Shown here: one piece after another, positions 8,953 through 17,271 of the stretch | How positions within the stretch are numbered: the first letter of the stretch is position 1 | Layout of the letters: the number at the start of each line of letters is the position of its first letter | Origin: Actinomycetota bacterium | Lineage (GTDB): Bacteria; Actinomycetota; Nitriliruptoria; Nitriliruptorales; JAHWKO01 | Direction of reading: 5' to 3' | NCBI GenBank assembly: GCA_019347675.1 | Contig: JAHWKW010000024.1 | Location: forward strand, 1 to 41,970 | DNA length: 41,970 nt | Made by a program: the position numbers and the translations under genes | The notes under the pieces: model-generated | Seen by the model: the letters and a program-made list of their open reading frames with translations, nothing else | Databases searched by the model: none | What the model was told of the DNA's origin: nothing

Positions 8953-10260
8953 ATGGCGCCGCAGCCGGCCAGCAGGGAGTCGTCCGAGAGCATCCAGGCG
9001 CGGGACGTCGTCGCCTTCGGTCAGGAGATTGGCCGCGTCCTGTCCGACGGCCGGATCGTCGGTCGCGCCGAGCCGTTCGCGAAGGTGTTCGCGTCGAGCC
9101 GCGCGGTCAAGCGCGCCGTCGGTGTCACGGCCTGGGCGATCCTCGAGGACATCGCACTCGACGCGTCGCTCGACGCCGAGGGGCGCCTGGTCGCCGAGAC
9201 CAACGTCCGCCGCATCGCGGACAACCTCGGGCTGTCCAAGAACACCGTCACCAAGCACCTCGGGAAGCTCCGCGAGCACGGCTTTGTGCTCCACGAGGAG
9301 CAGCGCGACGACGGCTCGGGGCGCTATGAGACGTCCCGGTACGTCCTGGATCCCTCCGCCTGTCTGGAGCGGTTCACCCACGCGCCGAAAGGCGGCGAGG
9401 AGGGCTCCGCCGAGCCGCGTCCCAAGAACTGGGACACGGGCCCCGATCGTGAGCCGCGTCCCAAGAAGTGGGACACGGTCGCCGTGTCCCAAGGCACGGG
9501 ACACCGCGATCTGGGACAGAAGAACAAGAAGGTTGTTGTTCGGGAAGATCAACAACCACAGCCGGCGGCCGACTCGCCGCTGGTCGACCGGCTGATCTCG
9601 GTCGGCGTCGCCGCCGACCGCGCCCAGTCGCTTGTCGCCGAGCATCCCGAGCAGCAGGTCGCCGACGCGCTTGACGCGGTCGAGGTCTGCGATGTCCGCA
9701 GCCGCGCCGGCTGGGTGGTGACCGCGATCCGCCACGGATGGGATGTCTCCGAGGCCGCCGACAAGCGGCGCAAGCAGCGGGCCGTCCGGCGCCTCCGGGC
9801 TCAGGAGGGGGCCCTCCGGCGCCTGGCCCAGGAGCGCGAGGACGAACGGCGGCGACGGGCCGCGGCCTGGGAGGCGGCCGTCTCGGCCGCCCTCGACGAC
9901 GCGGAACTGACGGGCGCGCTGTGCGACGTCACGACGCCTGTGGGCGCGCTCGGCCGCCGGTCGGCCCCGATGGCGGTGAGCCAGCTCGTCGCGTGGGCGG
10001 TGGCCTGCCACGTCGCGGATCCGGCCGCACCGCTGGCCCACCTGCTCCCAGAGGCCCTCGCGGCGTCGGTGGAGGACACCGGACGTCCTGCCGTCTCCGG
10101 CGCGTCCCGGGACGTCCCACAACGTCCCAACGACCGCGACCTCCCCGACCCGCCAACTCCCGCACGGCACGCCGCGCCGCTGCACGAGCGAGTCGCCCGA
10201 CTGCTGCCGGCGATCGACCACGACCTCCCCATCCCGACCACCAAGGAGGAGCACCCATGA
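8953..10260 (+). CDS. Winged-helix Rep-like protein
   Basis: 435 residues from the ATG at 8953; there is no close ribosome site and no better start in frame. Residues about 55-135 form a winged helix: an AVGVTAWAILEDIAL helix, then NVRRIADNLGLSKNTVTKHL as helix-turn-helix and a basic wing (RDDGSGRYETSRYVL). Residues 155-190 hold near-repeats EPRPKNWDT / EPRPKKWDT, encoded by DNA inverted repeats that may be binding sites. The middle and C-terminal parts are charged helices (about 250-300) and a Pro-rich tail. Position at the element end, before a coupled gene string leading to the relaxase, suggests replication initiation or control. A transcriptional regulator is the main alternative. Confidence 0.6.
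   Translation: MAPQPASRESSESIQARDVVAFGQEIGRVLSDGRIVGRAEPFAKVFASSRAVKRAVGVTAWAILEDIALDASLDAEGRLVAETNVRRIADNLGLSKNTVTKHLGKLREHGFVLHEEQRDDGSGRYETSRYVLDPSACLERFTHAPKGGEEGSAEPRPKNWDTGPDREPRPKKWDTVAVSQGTGHRDLGQKNKKVVVREDQQPQPAADSPLVDRLISVGVAADRAQSLVAEHPEQQVADALDAVEVCDVRSRAGWVVTAIRHGWDVSEAADKRRKQRAVRRLRAQEGALRRLAQEREDERRRRAAAWEAAVSAALDDAELTGALCDVTTPVGALGRRSAPMAVSQLVAWAVACHVADPAAPLAHLLPEALAASVEDTGRPAVSGASRDVPQRPNDRDLPDPPTPARHAAPLHERVARLLPAIDHDLPIPTTKEEHP
9412..9504. repeat. Iteron-like GTCCC/GGGAC repeats inside the Rep-like gene
   Basis: A 28-bp direct repeat (9,412-9,439 and 9,451-9,478, one mismatch, period 39) contains GTCCCA-N5-TGGGAC. A third site (9,484-9,504) has GTGTCCC and GGGACAC, keeping the same 17-bp GTCCC-to-GGGAC length. 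A further GGGAC follows at 9,513. Repeated palindromes in or next to a rep gene are typical of replication-initiator binding sites. Confidence 0.6.
10103..10129. repeat. CGTCCC repeats, 10-bp period
   Basis: CGTCCC occurs at 10,103, 10,113 and 10,123, and the first copy is part of the palindrome GTCCCGGGAC. The motif matches the core of the repeats at 9,412-9,504, so the same protein may bind both ends of the gene. Confidence 0.45.
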
Positions 10261-10691
10261 ACACCGAGCACGAACGCACCCTTGCCGCGATCGAGCAGCG
10301 GGCCCTGGCCGAGGGCGTCCCCCCCTCCGACACCGACGCGTACATCGCCGACGAGCTGCGCGTCCCCTACGACCACTACGTCGCGTACCTGCTGGTGTGG
10401 GGTGCGATCGAGGCCTACAGCCTCGCCTACCCCGAGCGCAGCGGACGTCTGCGCGTCGTTGACCTCGACGCGGATAGTCCGCAGGCGCAGCTGCCGCCGA
10501 GTCTCCGCAGGCTCTTCGAGCTCGCCGGGACGATCCACGAGGCAGCCGTCAACGGCGGCGAGATCCGTGTCGTGGTCCGCGAGCAGGCCCGCGACCTGAT
10601 CGGCGAGCTGCTCAGGCTCGCCGAGACGGTCCTGCAGCTGTCCGACCTGCAACACGCGCCGGGCGACGAGCGCACCGGGGGTGCGGCATGA
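10257..10691 (+). CDS. Hypothetical element protein
   Basis: 144 residues from the ATG at 10257, with AAGGAGGA seven bases upstream and a four-base overlap with the Rep-like gene. The product is acidic and mostly helical. Visible blocks are IEQRALAEGVPPSDTDAYI near the start, an aromatic middle (YDHYVAYLLVWGAIEAYSLAY) and a Leu-rich C-terminal helix (LIGELLRLAETVLQLSDLQ). I do not recognise the family. Coupling to Rep upstream and a Cys-rich gene downstream places it in the replication/mobilisation operon, perhaps as an accessory or copy-control protein. Confidence 0.75.
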   Translation: MNTEHERTLAAIEQRALAEGVPPSDTDAYIADELRVPYDHYVAYLLVWGAIEAYSLAYPERSGRLRVVDLDADSPQAQLPPSLRRLFELAGTIHEAAVNGGEIRVVVREQARDLIGELLRLAETVLQLSDLQHAPGDERTGGAA

Positions 10692-11341
10692 CCGCGCCCC
10701 ACGAGACCGACCGGTTCCGAAACGCCGCCACCTACACCGTCGCCGTCACGTTCACCGTGGCGGGCGGCGCCCGGCCACGCACGGCTCACCGCCGCGCCGA
10801 GAAGGCCGCTGAGCGGATCACAGCCGCGGCCGCCCGGCTGGCCGATGTCGTCGACGTCCACGCGGCTGTCGGCCTGACCGGCAGCGACGGGGAGCTGCTC
10901 GCTCTGAAAGTCGTGCGGTTCACCGGCGCGAACACCGGCCACGGCTCCTACGGCGAGCCCGACAAGCTCTCCCGCTACCTCGACCCCGAGCACGAGCGCG
11001 CGCTCGCGTCGCTCGAGGAGGCCAACGCTCGCCACCGCCGACACCGGCAGGCCGACCGTGACCGCCGCCTCGCCGTCGGCTGCCGCAACGCCTGGCGGCA
11101 GCCGTGGGATCCCGGACTCTTTTGCGAGTGCGTGTACTGCGAGCCGGACCGGCACCTGGACACGCTGACCGCCCTCGCGTCGGGTCTGCAGTTCCGGAGC
11201 CCGCGATGCGTCTGCGGACAGGTCGTTCCCGCGCCCGGAGCCCGTTGCTCAAGACACCGGACCGTCGAGATCGTCGTCCTCGAGGACGACGCTGAGGCGC
11301 TTCCACGCATCAGCGATCAACTCCGCGAAGCACAGCCGTGA
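10688..11341 (+). CDS. Hypothetical Cys-rich (zinc-binding?) protein
   Basis: 217 residues, coupled by ATGA to the gene before. The N-terminal third looks like an alpha/beta domain (TYTVAVTFTVAGG, then AEKAAERITAAAARLADVVDV). A basic helical linker follows, and the C-terminal part has clustered Cys/His: FCECVYCEPDRH and CVCGQVVPAPGARCSRH, likely one or two zinc sites. No known family is evident. It lies directly upstream of the relaxase and may be a relaxosome accessory or DNA-binding protein; this is inferred from position only. Confidence 0.75.
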   Translation: MTAPHETDRFRNAATYTVAVTFTVAGGARPRTAHRRAEKAAERITAAAARLADVVDVHAAVGLTGSDGELLALKVVRFTGANTGHGSYGEPDKLSRYLDPEHERALASLEEANARHRRHRQADRDRRLAVGCRNAWRQPWDPGLFCECVYCEPDRHLDTLTALASGLQFRSPRCVCGQVVPAPGARCSRHRTVEIVVLEDDAEALPRISDQLREAQP

Positions 11342-11487
11342 CCTCGCAGACCCGCAACCCCAGCTGCAACACCACGGCCTGTCCGACCGTGCCGCTGCAA
11401 GAGGAACACAGACTGGCACCGGGGGATGCGGCCTCCCGCCGGACGTCGCGCCGGCAGCGCTCCTGGGCCGGTGACGGCCGATGCTGA
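11338..11487 (+). CDS. Tiny Cys-containing ORF between two coupled genes
   Basis: A 49-residue frame whose GTG overlaps the previous stop by four bases and whose TGA overlaps the relaxase ATG by seven. It begins TSQTRNPSCNTTACPTVPL and ends in a basic, Arg-rich tail. Double overlap suggests a translated gene that couples the relaxase to the operon, either as a leader or as a small zinc-binding protein. There is no homology to lean on. Confidence 0.45.
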   Translation: MTSQTRNPSCNTTACPTVPLQEEHRLAPGDAASRRTSRRQRSWAGDGRC

Positions 11488-14400
11488 ACATCGGCCGGAT
11501 GGCTCCCGGAGGCGAGGACTACTACCTCGCCACGGTCGCCGACGGCGTCGAGGAGTACTACCTCGGCCGGGGCGAACTCCCCGGCCGATGGCTCGGCGCC
11601 GGCGCAAGCGCGCTCGGCCTGGCCGGCGAGGTCGCAGCCGAACAGCTCCACGCGGTCCTCGGCGGCCGCGACCCGGACGGCGACGAACCAGTCCTCGCAC
11701 AGCGCCAGCGCAAGGTGCCGGGGTTCGACCTGACCTTCCGCGCACCCAAGTCCGTCTCGCTCCTCTACGGCCTCGGAGAGCACGACGTCTCCGAGGAGGT
11801 CCGCCGCGCCCACGACGCCGCGGTCGAAGCGGCGCTGGGCTACCTCGAACGCGAGGCGATCTGGACCCGGCGGGGGCGCGGCGGTGCCGTGCGGGTGCCG
11901 ACGACCGGAGCGGTCGCGGCGGCCTTCATGCACCGCACCTCGAGAGCCGGGGACCCCCTGCTCCACACCCACGTCCTGGTCGCCAACCTCGGCCAGACCG
12001 CAGACGACGGCGTGTGGCGGACGCTCGACTCACGGCGCCTGTACGCCCACGCCAAGACGGCCGGCTTCCTCTACCAGGCTCACCTCCGCGACGAGCTGAC
12101 CCGTCGGCTCGGCGTCGCCTGGGAGCCAGTCACCAACGGAACGGCCGACATCCGCGGTGTCCGGCGCGACGTCATCGAGGCCTTCTCGCAACGGCGCGCC
12201 GAGATCCTCGCGCATATGCAGCAGCGGGGCGAGAGCTCCGCCCGTGCGGCGCAGGTGGCGACGCTCGAGACCCGCCCAACGAAGCCGGAGTTCGACGACC
12301 CGGTGACGCTGCGGGAGCGCTGGCGGCGACGAGCCATCGACCTCGGCTTCGACCCGCATCGCCTGGCCGACGTGCTGCACCGGCCCGACCTCCGCCCCGT
12401 CGGCGACGACCTGCTCGCGGCGGCCGCGGAGGAACTGCTCGGCCCCGACGGGCTCACCGAACGTGCCTCGACGTTCAGCCGGCGCGACGCCGTGCAGGCC
12501 TGGTGCGAACGGCTCACCGCCGGCATGCCCGCGGCCCAGGTCGAGCGCCTCGCCGATGCCCTGCTCGACGAAGACGCGGGCGGCGTGGTCGCCCTCGACC
12601 GAGCCGGCGGCCGCGTGCAGACGCTCTCCTCGCGAGACGTCATCCGCCGTCCCGACGGCACCGTCGTGGCGGCCGTCCCCGACGACAGGCGCTACTCGAC
12701 ACCCGAGTTGCTCGCTCTCGAAGCGCGCACCGTGCGAGCGGCCATCGAGCGCGCGGACGCGGCCGCCGCGACGGTCGGCCACGACATCGTCGACCGGATG
12801 CTCACCGACCGCCCGTCGATCAGCGACGAACAGGCCGAGATGGTCCGTCGGCTGACCGGCTCGGGCGCCGGCGTCGAGGTCGTCGTCGGCAAGGCGGGCG
12901 CCGGCAAGACCTACGCGCTGGACGCCGCCCGCGCCGCCTGGCAGGCCGCTGGCTACCGCGTCACCGGCACCGCGCTCGCCGCCCGCGCGGCGCTGGAGCT
13001 CGAAGCCGGCGCCGGGATCGACAGCTACACGATCGACCGGCTCCTGGCCGACGTCGCGCACCCGGAGTACGGCGGCCTGGCTCCCGAGTCGGTCGTCGTG
13101 GTGGACGAGGCGGGGATGGTCGGCACCCGCAAGCTGGCCCGCCTTCTCGACGCCGCGGCAGCCGCGGAAGCGAAGGTCGTGCTGGTCGGCGACCCACACC
13201 AGCTGCCGGAGATCGACGCCGGCGGTCTGCTCCGTGGCCTGGCGAACCGCCTGCCGGTCATCGAGCTGACCGAGAACCGCCGCCAGGTCGAGCCGTGGGA
13301 GCGCGACGCCCTCGACGAGCTGCGCCACGGCGACCCCGCCGTCGGGTTCGGGGCGTACCTCGACCGAGGACGGGTCCACGTCGGCGAGACCGCCGACGAC
13401 GTCCGCGAGCAGCTCGTCGGCGACTGGTGGCATGCCCGGACCGAGGCCGGCATCGACGGCGTGATGGTCGCTGCCCGCCGGAGCGACGTCGACGACCTCA
13501 ACGCCCGGGCCCGCGAGCGGATGGCCGCTGCCGGCGAGCTGACCCGTCCCGAGCTGGTCGCGGGTGACCGCAGCTTCCAGGGGGGAGACCGCGTCGTCTG
13601 CCTTCGCAACGACCGCCGCCTCGGCGTCGTCAACGGCACCCGCGGCGACGTCGTCGCTGTCGACCCGGAGTCGCGGTCGCTGACCATGCGCCGCGACGAC
13701 ACGAGCGGTCTTGTGCGGCTGCCGGCCGACTACCTCGACGCCTGCCACGTCGACCACGCATATGCCATCACCGGTCACAAGGCGCAGGGCCTGACGAGCG
13801 AGGCGACGTGGGTCCTCGGCTCCGAGGCGATGTACCGCGAGTGGGGTTACGTGGCCCTGTCCCGCGGCAAGCAGTCGAACCGTCTGTACGTCGTCGCGGG
13901 CGACGAGCTCCATGCATCCGCCCATGAGGCCACACTCGACAAGTCCAGGGATCCGGTCCGGCAGCTCGTCGCTGACCTGCGCCGGTCGCGCGCCCAGCAC
14001 CTCGCCATCGATCAGACATCGGATGATCTCGCCGAACTGAGCGACGAGCAGCTCCGCGTCGATTGCCAGCGACTGCGGACCAGTGTCCTCGAAGCCGTCC
14101 GCTACCGCACTGACAAAGAGCGCGCACGGCTCGAGACCCGACGCGGCCAGCTCGAGCGGCAGACGCGAGCGCTCACCGAGCAGCTCCAGACGCTGATCCC
14201 CAAGCGACCCCGGTCAGGTCGAAGCCGAGCCGCGCACGACCAGGAGGTCGAGCGGACCCAGGCGGCTCTCGACCTGGCTCAGCGTCAGATGGATGACGTC
14301 ACGAGCCAACTGGACGGGCTGCCAGAGCAGACGGCCTCGGCCCTTCACGACGTTGCAGGTGCGTTCGACCGCGTCGACCGCGAGTTGGACCGGCGTGTCG

Positions 14401-14705
14401 GCGAGCGCGTCCAAGCGGTCGCGTTCGACCCACCGACCCACGTCCTCGCGGCGGTCGGACCACGTCCGGGCTCGCCACGCGAGCGGTACCGCTGGACCGA
14501 GGCCGTCTCCGCCATCGAGAGCTACCGCGCGACGTGGGGCGTCGACGACGACCGCACCGCCCTCGGCGAGCGCCCTCGCGACCTCTCCCGGCGCCGTGAG
14601 CACGACGCCGTCGCGGCCCTCCTCACCGAGACGCGCCAAGAGCCGCTGCGCGACCTCGACGACCCCGCATCCGTCCGTGACCTGCCCGCGATCGAGCGGG
14701 CCTGA
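11481..14705 (+). CDS. MobF/TrwC relaxase-helicase
   Basis: An intact 1,074-residue relaxase that should cut oriT, bind the 5' end through a tyrosine and unwind the transferred strand. Tyrosine pairs stand at EDYYLATV (14-15) and EEYYLGRG (26-27), the family motif at FRAPKSVSLLYGL (about 86-98), and the HUH site at LLHTHVLVAN (His162, His164). A SF1/RecD-like helicase follows with VGKAGAGKT (469-477), VVDEAGM (541-547), VLVGDPHQLPEID, and a late AITGHKAQGLT motif. The last 200 residues hold coiled coil and a tail with GPRPGSPRERYRW and IESYRATWGV. It partners the coupling protein at 31,488-33,167. It is more compact than, and clearly diverged from, the broken relaxase at 3,182. Confidence 0.93.
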   Translation: MLNIGRMAPGGEDYYLATVADGVEEYYLGRGELPGRWLGAGASALGLAGEVAAEQLHAVLGGRDPDGDEPVLAQRQRKVPGFDLTFRAPKSVSLLYGLGEHDVSEEVRRAHDAAVEAALGYLEREAIWTRRGRGGAVRVPTTGAVAAAFMHRTSRAGDPLLHTHVLVANLGQTADDGVWRTLDSRRLYAHAKTAGFLYQAHLRDELTRRLGVAWEPVTNGTADIRGVRRDVIEAFSQRRAEILAHMQQRGESSARAAQVATLETRPTKPEFDDPVTLRERWRRRAIDLGFDPHRLADVLHRPDLRPVGDDLLAAAAEELLGPDGLTERASTFSRRDAVQAWCERLTAGMPAAQVERLADALLDEDAGGVVALDRAGGRVQTLSSRDVIRRPDGTVVAAVPDDRRYSTPELLALEARTVRAAIERADAAAATVGHDIVDRMLTDRPSISDEQAEMVRRLTGSGAGVEVVVGKAGAGKTYALDAARAAWQAAGYRVTGTALAARAALELEAGAGIDSYTIDRLLADVAHPEYGGLAPESVVVVDEAGMVGTRKLARLLDAAAAAEAKVVLVGDPHQLPEIDAGGLLRGLANRLPVIELTENRRQVEPWERDALDELRHGDPAVGFGAYLDRGRVHVGETADDVREQLVGDWWHARTEAGIDGVMVAARRSDVDDLNARARERMAAAGELTRPELVAGDRSFQGGDRVVCLRNDRRLGVVNGTRGDVVAVDPESRSLTMRRDDTSGLVRLPADYLDACHVDHAYAITGHKAQGLTSEATWVLGSEAMYREWGYVALSRGKQSNRLYVVAGDELHASAHEATLDKSRDPVRQLVADLRRSRAQHLAIDQTSDDLAELSDEQLRVDCQRLRTSVLEAVRYRTDKERARLETRRGQLERQTRALTEQLQTLIPKRPRSGRSRAAHDQEVERTQAALDLAQRQMDDVTSQLDGLPEQTASALHDVAGAFDRVDRELDRRVGERVQAVAFDPPTHVLAAVGPRPGSPRERYRWTEAVSAIESYRATWGVDDDRTALGERPRDLSRRREHDAVAALLTETRQEPLRDLDDPASVRDLPAIERA

Positions 14706-14719
14706 CCGTGGAGGAACCC

Positions 14720-15631
14720 GTGGCCCAGCAGCCGACCGATGAGCAGGTGGCGACGATCGTTCGACACCTCGCGCGGAAGCAGCTCGAGATCGAGCGCGGC
14801 CTCCGTCCGCCGGAGCACCTTGCTCCGCACCTCACACCTGCCGCTTACCGTCACATGCGCCGCCGCCCATGCGAGCGCTTCCCCCGTGGAGGTCCCGTCC
14901 TGCCCAAGGATCTTGGCAGCGTCCGACTCACTCGGTATTCCGATGGCCACGTCTACGCCTCGCTCAGTACACGGCAGCAGGACGACCGCTGGGGCGCGCT
15001 CACCATGCAGCTGAAGCCGGGACCGGACGGCCGGTTCGTCGTCTCCGAGTTGGAGCGTGTCCGTCCACGTCCGCTGCAGCGCGAGACAGCACCTGAGCAT
15101 CAACAGGACATCGAGGAGCAGATCCGCCGAGCCGATGATGAGCGCCGTCTGACGGAGGCCGCGTTGCGCGCCGAGGAGAAGCGGCTCTCGTCCATCAACA
15201 ACGGCGAGGCCAGGACTGAGGTGAAAGACCTCGTGTCCGCCTACCGATCACGTCTGTCCGACCTCGACGCTGAGCTGCAGGACTTGGGAGGGAGGCAACA
15301 AGCACGAAAGGCCGTCAGTGAGCACGAGGCCCGCGACAGTGCAGCCAAGCCGGCCGCCTACATCACCAAGCTCCTCGGCGAACAGCCGACCGACGAAGGC
15401 CGCCTCGGGCTCTGGCGAGCAGCCCGCGACGCCATAGAGGAGTACCGCGCCCACTGGAGGGTCGATGGTGAAGCCGCCCTCGGTCAACCACCCCAGGACG
15501 AGAACCAGAGCCGCCAACGCGAGGAGGTCGTCCAGTTCGTGCGGACGATCACCCCGCAGCTTCGCCGCGGGACGGATCGTGTCGTGGGGCACGACCGCTG
15601 GATGGAGCGCGCAGACGGACTTGGTCGTTGA
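14720..15631 (+). CDS. Rv3235-like protein with relaxase-type C-terminal tail
   Basis: 303 residues from the GTG at 14720, preceded by GGAGG at a good distance; the GTG at 14708 would put that site inside the gene. Residues 10-110 resemble the actinobacterial Rv3235 family (ATIVRHLARKQLEIERGLRP, LAPHLTPAAYRHM, a short beta sheet, then FVVSELERVRPRP). Residues about 120-190 form a charged coiled coil. The end (YITKLLGEQPTDEGRLGLW, AIEEYRAHWRV, ALGQPP) matches the pattern of the tails of both relaxases in this window. I infer a relaxosome partner that uses the shared tail for protein contacts. Function unknown. Confidence 0.7.
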   Translation: MAQQPTDEQVATIVRHLARKQLEIERGLRPPEHLAPHLTPAAYRHMRRRPCERFPRGGPVLPKDLGSVRLTRYSDGHVYASLSTRQQDDRWGALTMQLKPGPDGRFVVSELERVRPRPLQRETAPEHQQDIEEQIRRADDERRLTEAALRAEEKRLSSINNGEARTEVKDLVSAYRSRLSDLDAELQDLGGRQQARKAVSEHEARDSAAKPAAYITKLLGEQPTDEGRLGLWRAARDAIEEYRAHWRVDGEAALGQPPQDENQSRQREEVVQFVRTITPQLRRGTDRVVGHDRWMERADGLGR

Positions 15632-15656
15632 CTGGCTACCCCCTGGCCCCTAGATG
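15628..15656 (+). promoter_or_regulatory. Possible sigma70-type promoter
   Basis: TTGACT (15,628-15,633), a 17-bp spacer and TAGATG (15,651-15,656), about 50 bases before the ATG at 15,707. The -35 box overlaps the end of the preceding gene. Confidence 0.45.
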
Positions 15657-15706
15657 TGATCGAGTGAGCAGAGACCGTCTGAGCGTTGGCCACAGTGAGG
15701 GCATCG

Positions 15707-16012
15707 ATGTCCGACTGGATCTGGGAAGAGCGCGTTGTCGACGCGATCGACGAACGGTTGGAGGCGCTCTCGGACGGATCGGAGGTTGACGCTCTTACCG
15801 CCGACTTGCTCACGGACACTCGAGAGGTCGCAATTGCGCACTGGGGTCCTCAGGGGGCCGCCGATGCGTCGACACCGGCGAGATGCAAGTGCGGTCAACC
15901 GCGTCCCTGCGGCACCACGAAAAGCCTCCACCAGGTCTATGTCGAAGGGAAGATCCCGGCGCATCAGTATCGACCTCTGCCGTGCCCGGCGCCCGGCTGT
16001 CCCGGCAGGTGA
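15707..16012 (+). CDS. Hypothetical protein with Cys pairs
   Basis: 101 residues. The first 45 are acidic and helical (IWEERVVDAIDERLEALSDG); the second half has Cys in CKCGQPRPC and PCPAPGCPGR, a likely small zinc ribbon. No family recognised. It has its own possible promoter and is the last forward gene of the mobilisation side before the reverse-strand restriction operon. The same frame reopens after its TGA and still looks partly coding. Confidence 0.5.
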   Translation: MSDWIWEERVVDAIDERLEALSDGSEVDALTADLLTDTREVAIAHWGPQGAADASTPARCKCGQPRPCGTTKSLHQVYVEGKIPAHQYRPLPCPAPGCPGR

Positions 16013-16372
16013 ACTTCGCATGTCGGGACGGCAGGTTGGGGCGACACCCATCTGCGTGTCTCTCGTGGTGGGTTCGACCACGACGAGGTATGCACTCACG
16101 CGCTGTGGCTGATGGACCCTGCCACACACATGCTCGGCTTCGACGATGTTTCGTCCGACACGTCGCGCCTTCGAGCCCAGATGTGTGCGGCCCTTGGCGC
16201 CGGGCGTGGACGGCGGCCAAGACGGAAGTCGCGAAACCATTCCGAAGTTGAGCGTCAGCTCAGTTCAACCACAGGCCGCCACATCGAGACCAAACGCAGG
16301 GACCAGAGCCTTCCAAAGCTCCTCCACGAACTGGTCCCACTCGGTCGCGGGATCGTGCTCCGCCCGCGTTAG
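16013..16372 (+). other. Open coding-like frame without clear start
   Basis: Continuing in the frame of the 15,707 gene after its TGA, the sequence reads GWGDTHLRVSRGGFDHDEV, then HALWLMDPATHMLGFDDVS and SDTSRLRAQMCAALGAG, ending at 16,370-16,372. The first ATG is at 16,112, inside this coding-like stretch. It may be the remnant of a gene separated from its start by the stop, or readthrough of the 15,707 gene. The last 110 bases lie opposite the reverse-strand small gene at 16,265. Confidence 0.3.
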
Positions 16373-16465
16373 CTCGACCGCATGCAGGTACTCCTCGCGA
16401 TAGATCTCGGGAAGATCCTCGACGCCAACGCCTTGTGCTGACAAGGTGCACTCCTTCACCGCCAC
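16265..16465 (-). CDS. Small acidic hypothetical protein
   Basis: 66 residues with a GTG start 11 bases after the metallopeptidase stop, so likely the last gene of the restriction operon. The sequence (GVEDLPEIYREEYLHAVEL, then EWDQFVEELWKALVP) is acidic and helical with a regular coding look. No known family. No strong ribosome site. It could be a small partner of the restriction enzyme or a regulator. Confidence 0.5.
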   Translation of the reverse strand: MAVKECTLSAQGVGVEDLPEIYREEYLHAVELTRAEHDPATEWDQFVEELWKALVPAFGLDVAACG

Positions 16466-16476
16466 CAGTCTCTCGG

Positions 16477-17271
16477 CTACTCGCCGGGCGGAGCCAGTTC
16501 ACCATCTGGAGAGCTGTGGACAACTCGATCAGGCACGTCGTGCGGAGGCCACTCACCATCATCGGAGAGAGGTAAGCGGCTGAGTTCAGATCGGCGTCGT
16601 CGCCAGTCAGGCATGGCTTCGCTCAAGAGCCGTTCGAAGCGATCGGTGTGACCTGGCTCCACCAAGTGCAGCATCTCGTGAAGGATCACGTACTCGAGGC
16701 ACGGACGGGGCTTCTGCGCAAGCTGCAGGTTTAGCCAGATTCTCCTGGCCTCCGGGTTGCAGGTCCCCCACCTCGTCCGCATGCGACGGACGCGCCATTC
16801 GACCCGCGCAACGTCCAGCTGCTCTTCCCACTTGGTGACCAGAGCTGGCAGAGCGTCCTTCAACTCTCGACGCCGCCACTCGTCCAGAATGTTGGCGCGC
16901 TCGTCGCGGTCTGCTCCATCCGGGACCGTCAAGACCAAGGTCCCCCGATCGGCGATCTCGACCCCCGACGCCTTCCCATCGGTGACAACCCGCAGCCGGT
17001 ATCGCCTCCCCCATACATAGTGACTCTCGCCTGTTACCATCTCTCGAACGGATTGGCGGGGCTGGGCGAGTAGCTCGTCGCGCTGCTCTCGGATCCACGT
17101 CAACCGATCCACGACTGCCAGCCGCACCGCGTCGTCGTCCATGTGCTCGGGTGCAGAAACGCGAATTAGACCGTCCGGTGGGTAGACGGCGACGTGCAGG
17201 TTCTTGATCGGCTTGTGGATCACGTGCACGGTGAGGTCGCTCACCGTGATGGTCGACAGCTCAGTACTCAT
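16477..17271 (-). CDS. YgjP-like zinc metallopeptidase (M48/DUF45)
   Basis: 264 residues from the ATG at 17271, overlapping the HsdR gene end by 11 bases. The family marks are the N-terminal VHVIHKPIKNLHVAVYPPDG strand region, the central RMRTRWGTCN motif (about 163-172), and the zinc site ILHEMLHLVEPGHTDRF with His198, Glu199, His202 and His208. This is the WLM/SprT-like YgjP group, frequently encoded beside type I restriction enzymes. Its role there is not settled; control of the translocating HsdR by proteolysis is an inference. The position as the fourth gene of the operon supports a link. Confidence 0.88.
   Translation of the reverse strand: MSTELSTITVSDLTVHVIHKPIKNLHVAVYPPDGLIRVSAPEHMDDDAVRLAVVDRLTWIREQRDELLAQPRQSVREMVTGESHYVWGRRYRLRVVTDGKASGVEIADRGTLVLTVPDGADRDERANILDEWRRRELKDALPALVTKWEEQLDVARVEWRVRRMRTRWGTCNPEARRIWLNLQLAQKPRPCLEYVILHEMLHLVEPGHTDRFERLLSEAMPDWRRRRSELSRLPLSDDGEWPPHDVPDRVVHSSPDGELAPPGE

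Noticed and set aside
9412-9519. Repeats in the Rep-like gene as a CRISPR array
   Set aside because: Too few units, palindromic short repeats with gaps of about 11 bases, inside a coding frame, and no cas genes in the window.
11426-13567. Forward 713-codon frame overlapping the relaxase
   Set aside because: Arg/Pro-rich frame-shadow composition with no motifs; the relaxase frame explains the region.
12030-14000. Long reverse-strand open frame (about 650 codons) opposite the TrwC relaxase
   Set aside because: High GC keeps antisense frames open. No family pattern, while the forward strand has clear relaxase and helicase motifs.
16260-16562. 100-codon reverse frame overlapping the small acidic gene
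   Set aside because: Arg/Gly/Ser-rich; the 66-residue frame in the same place looks far more like protein and follows the operon spacing.
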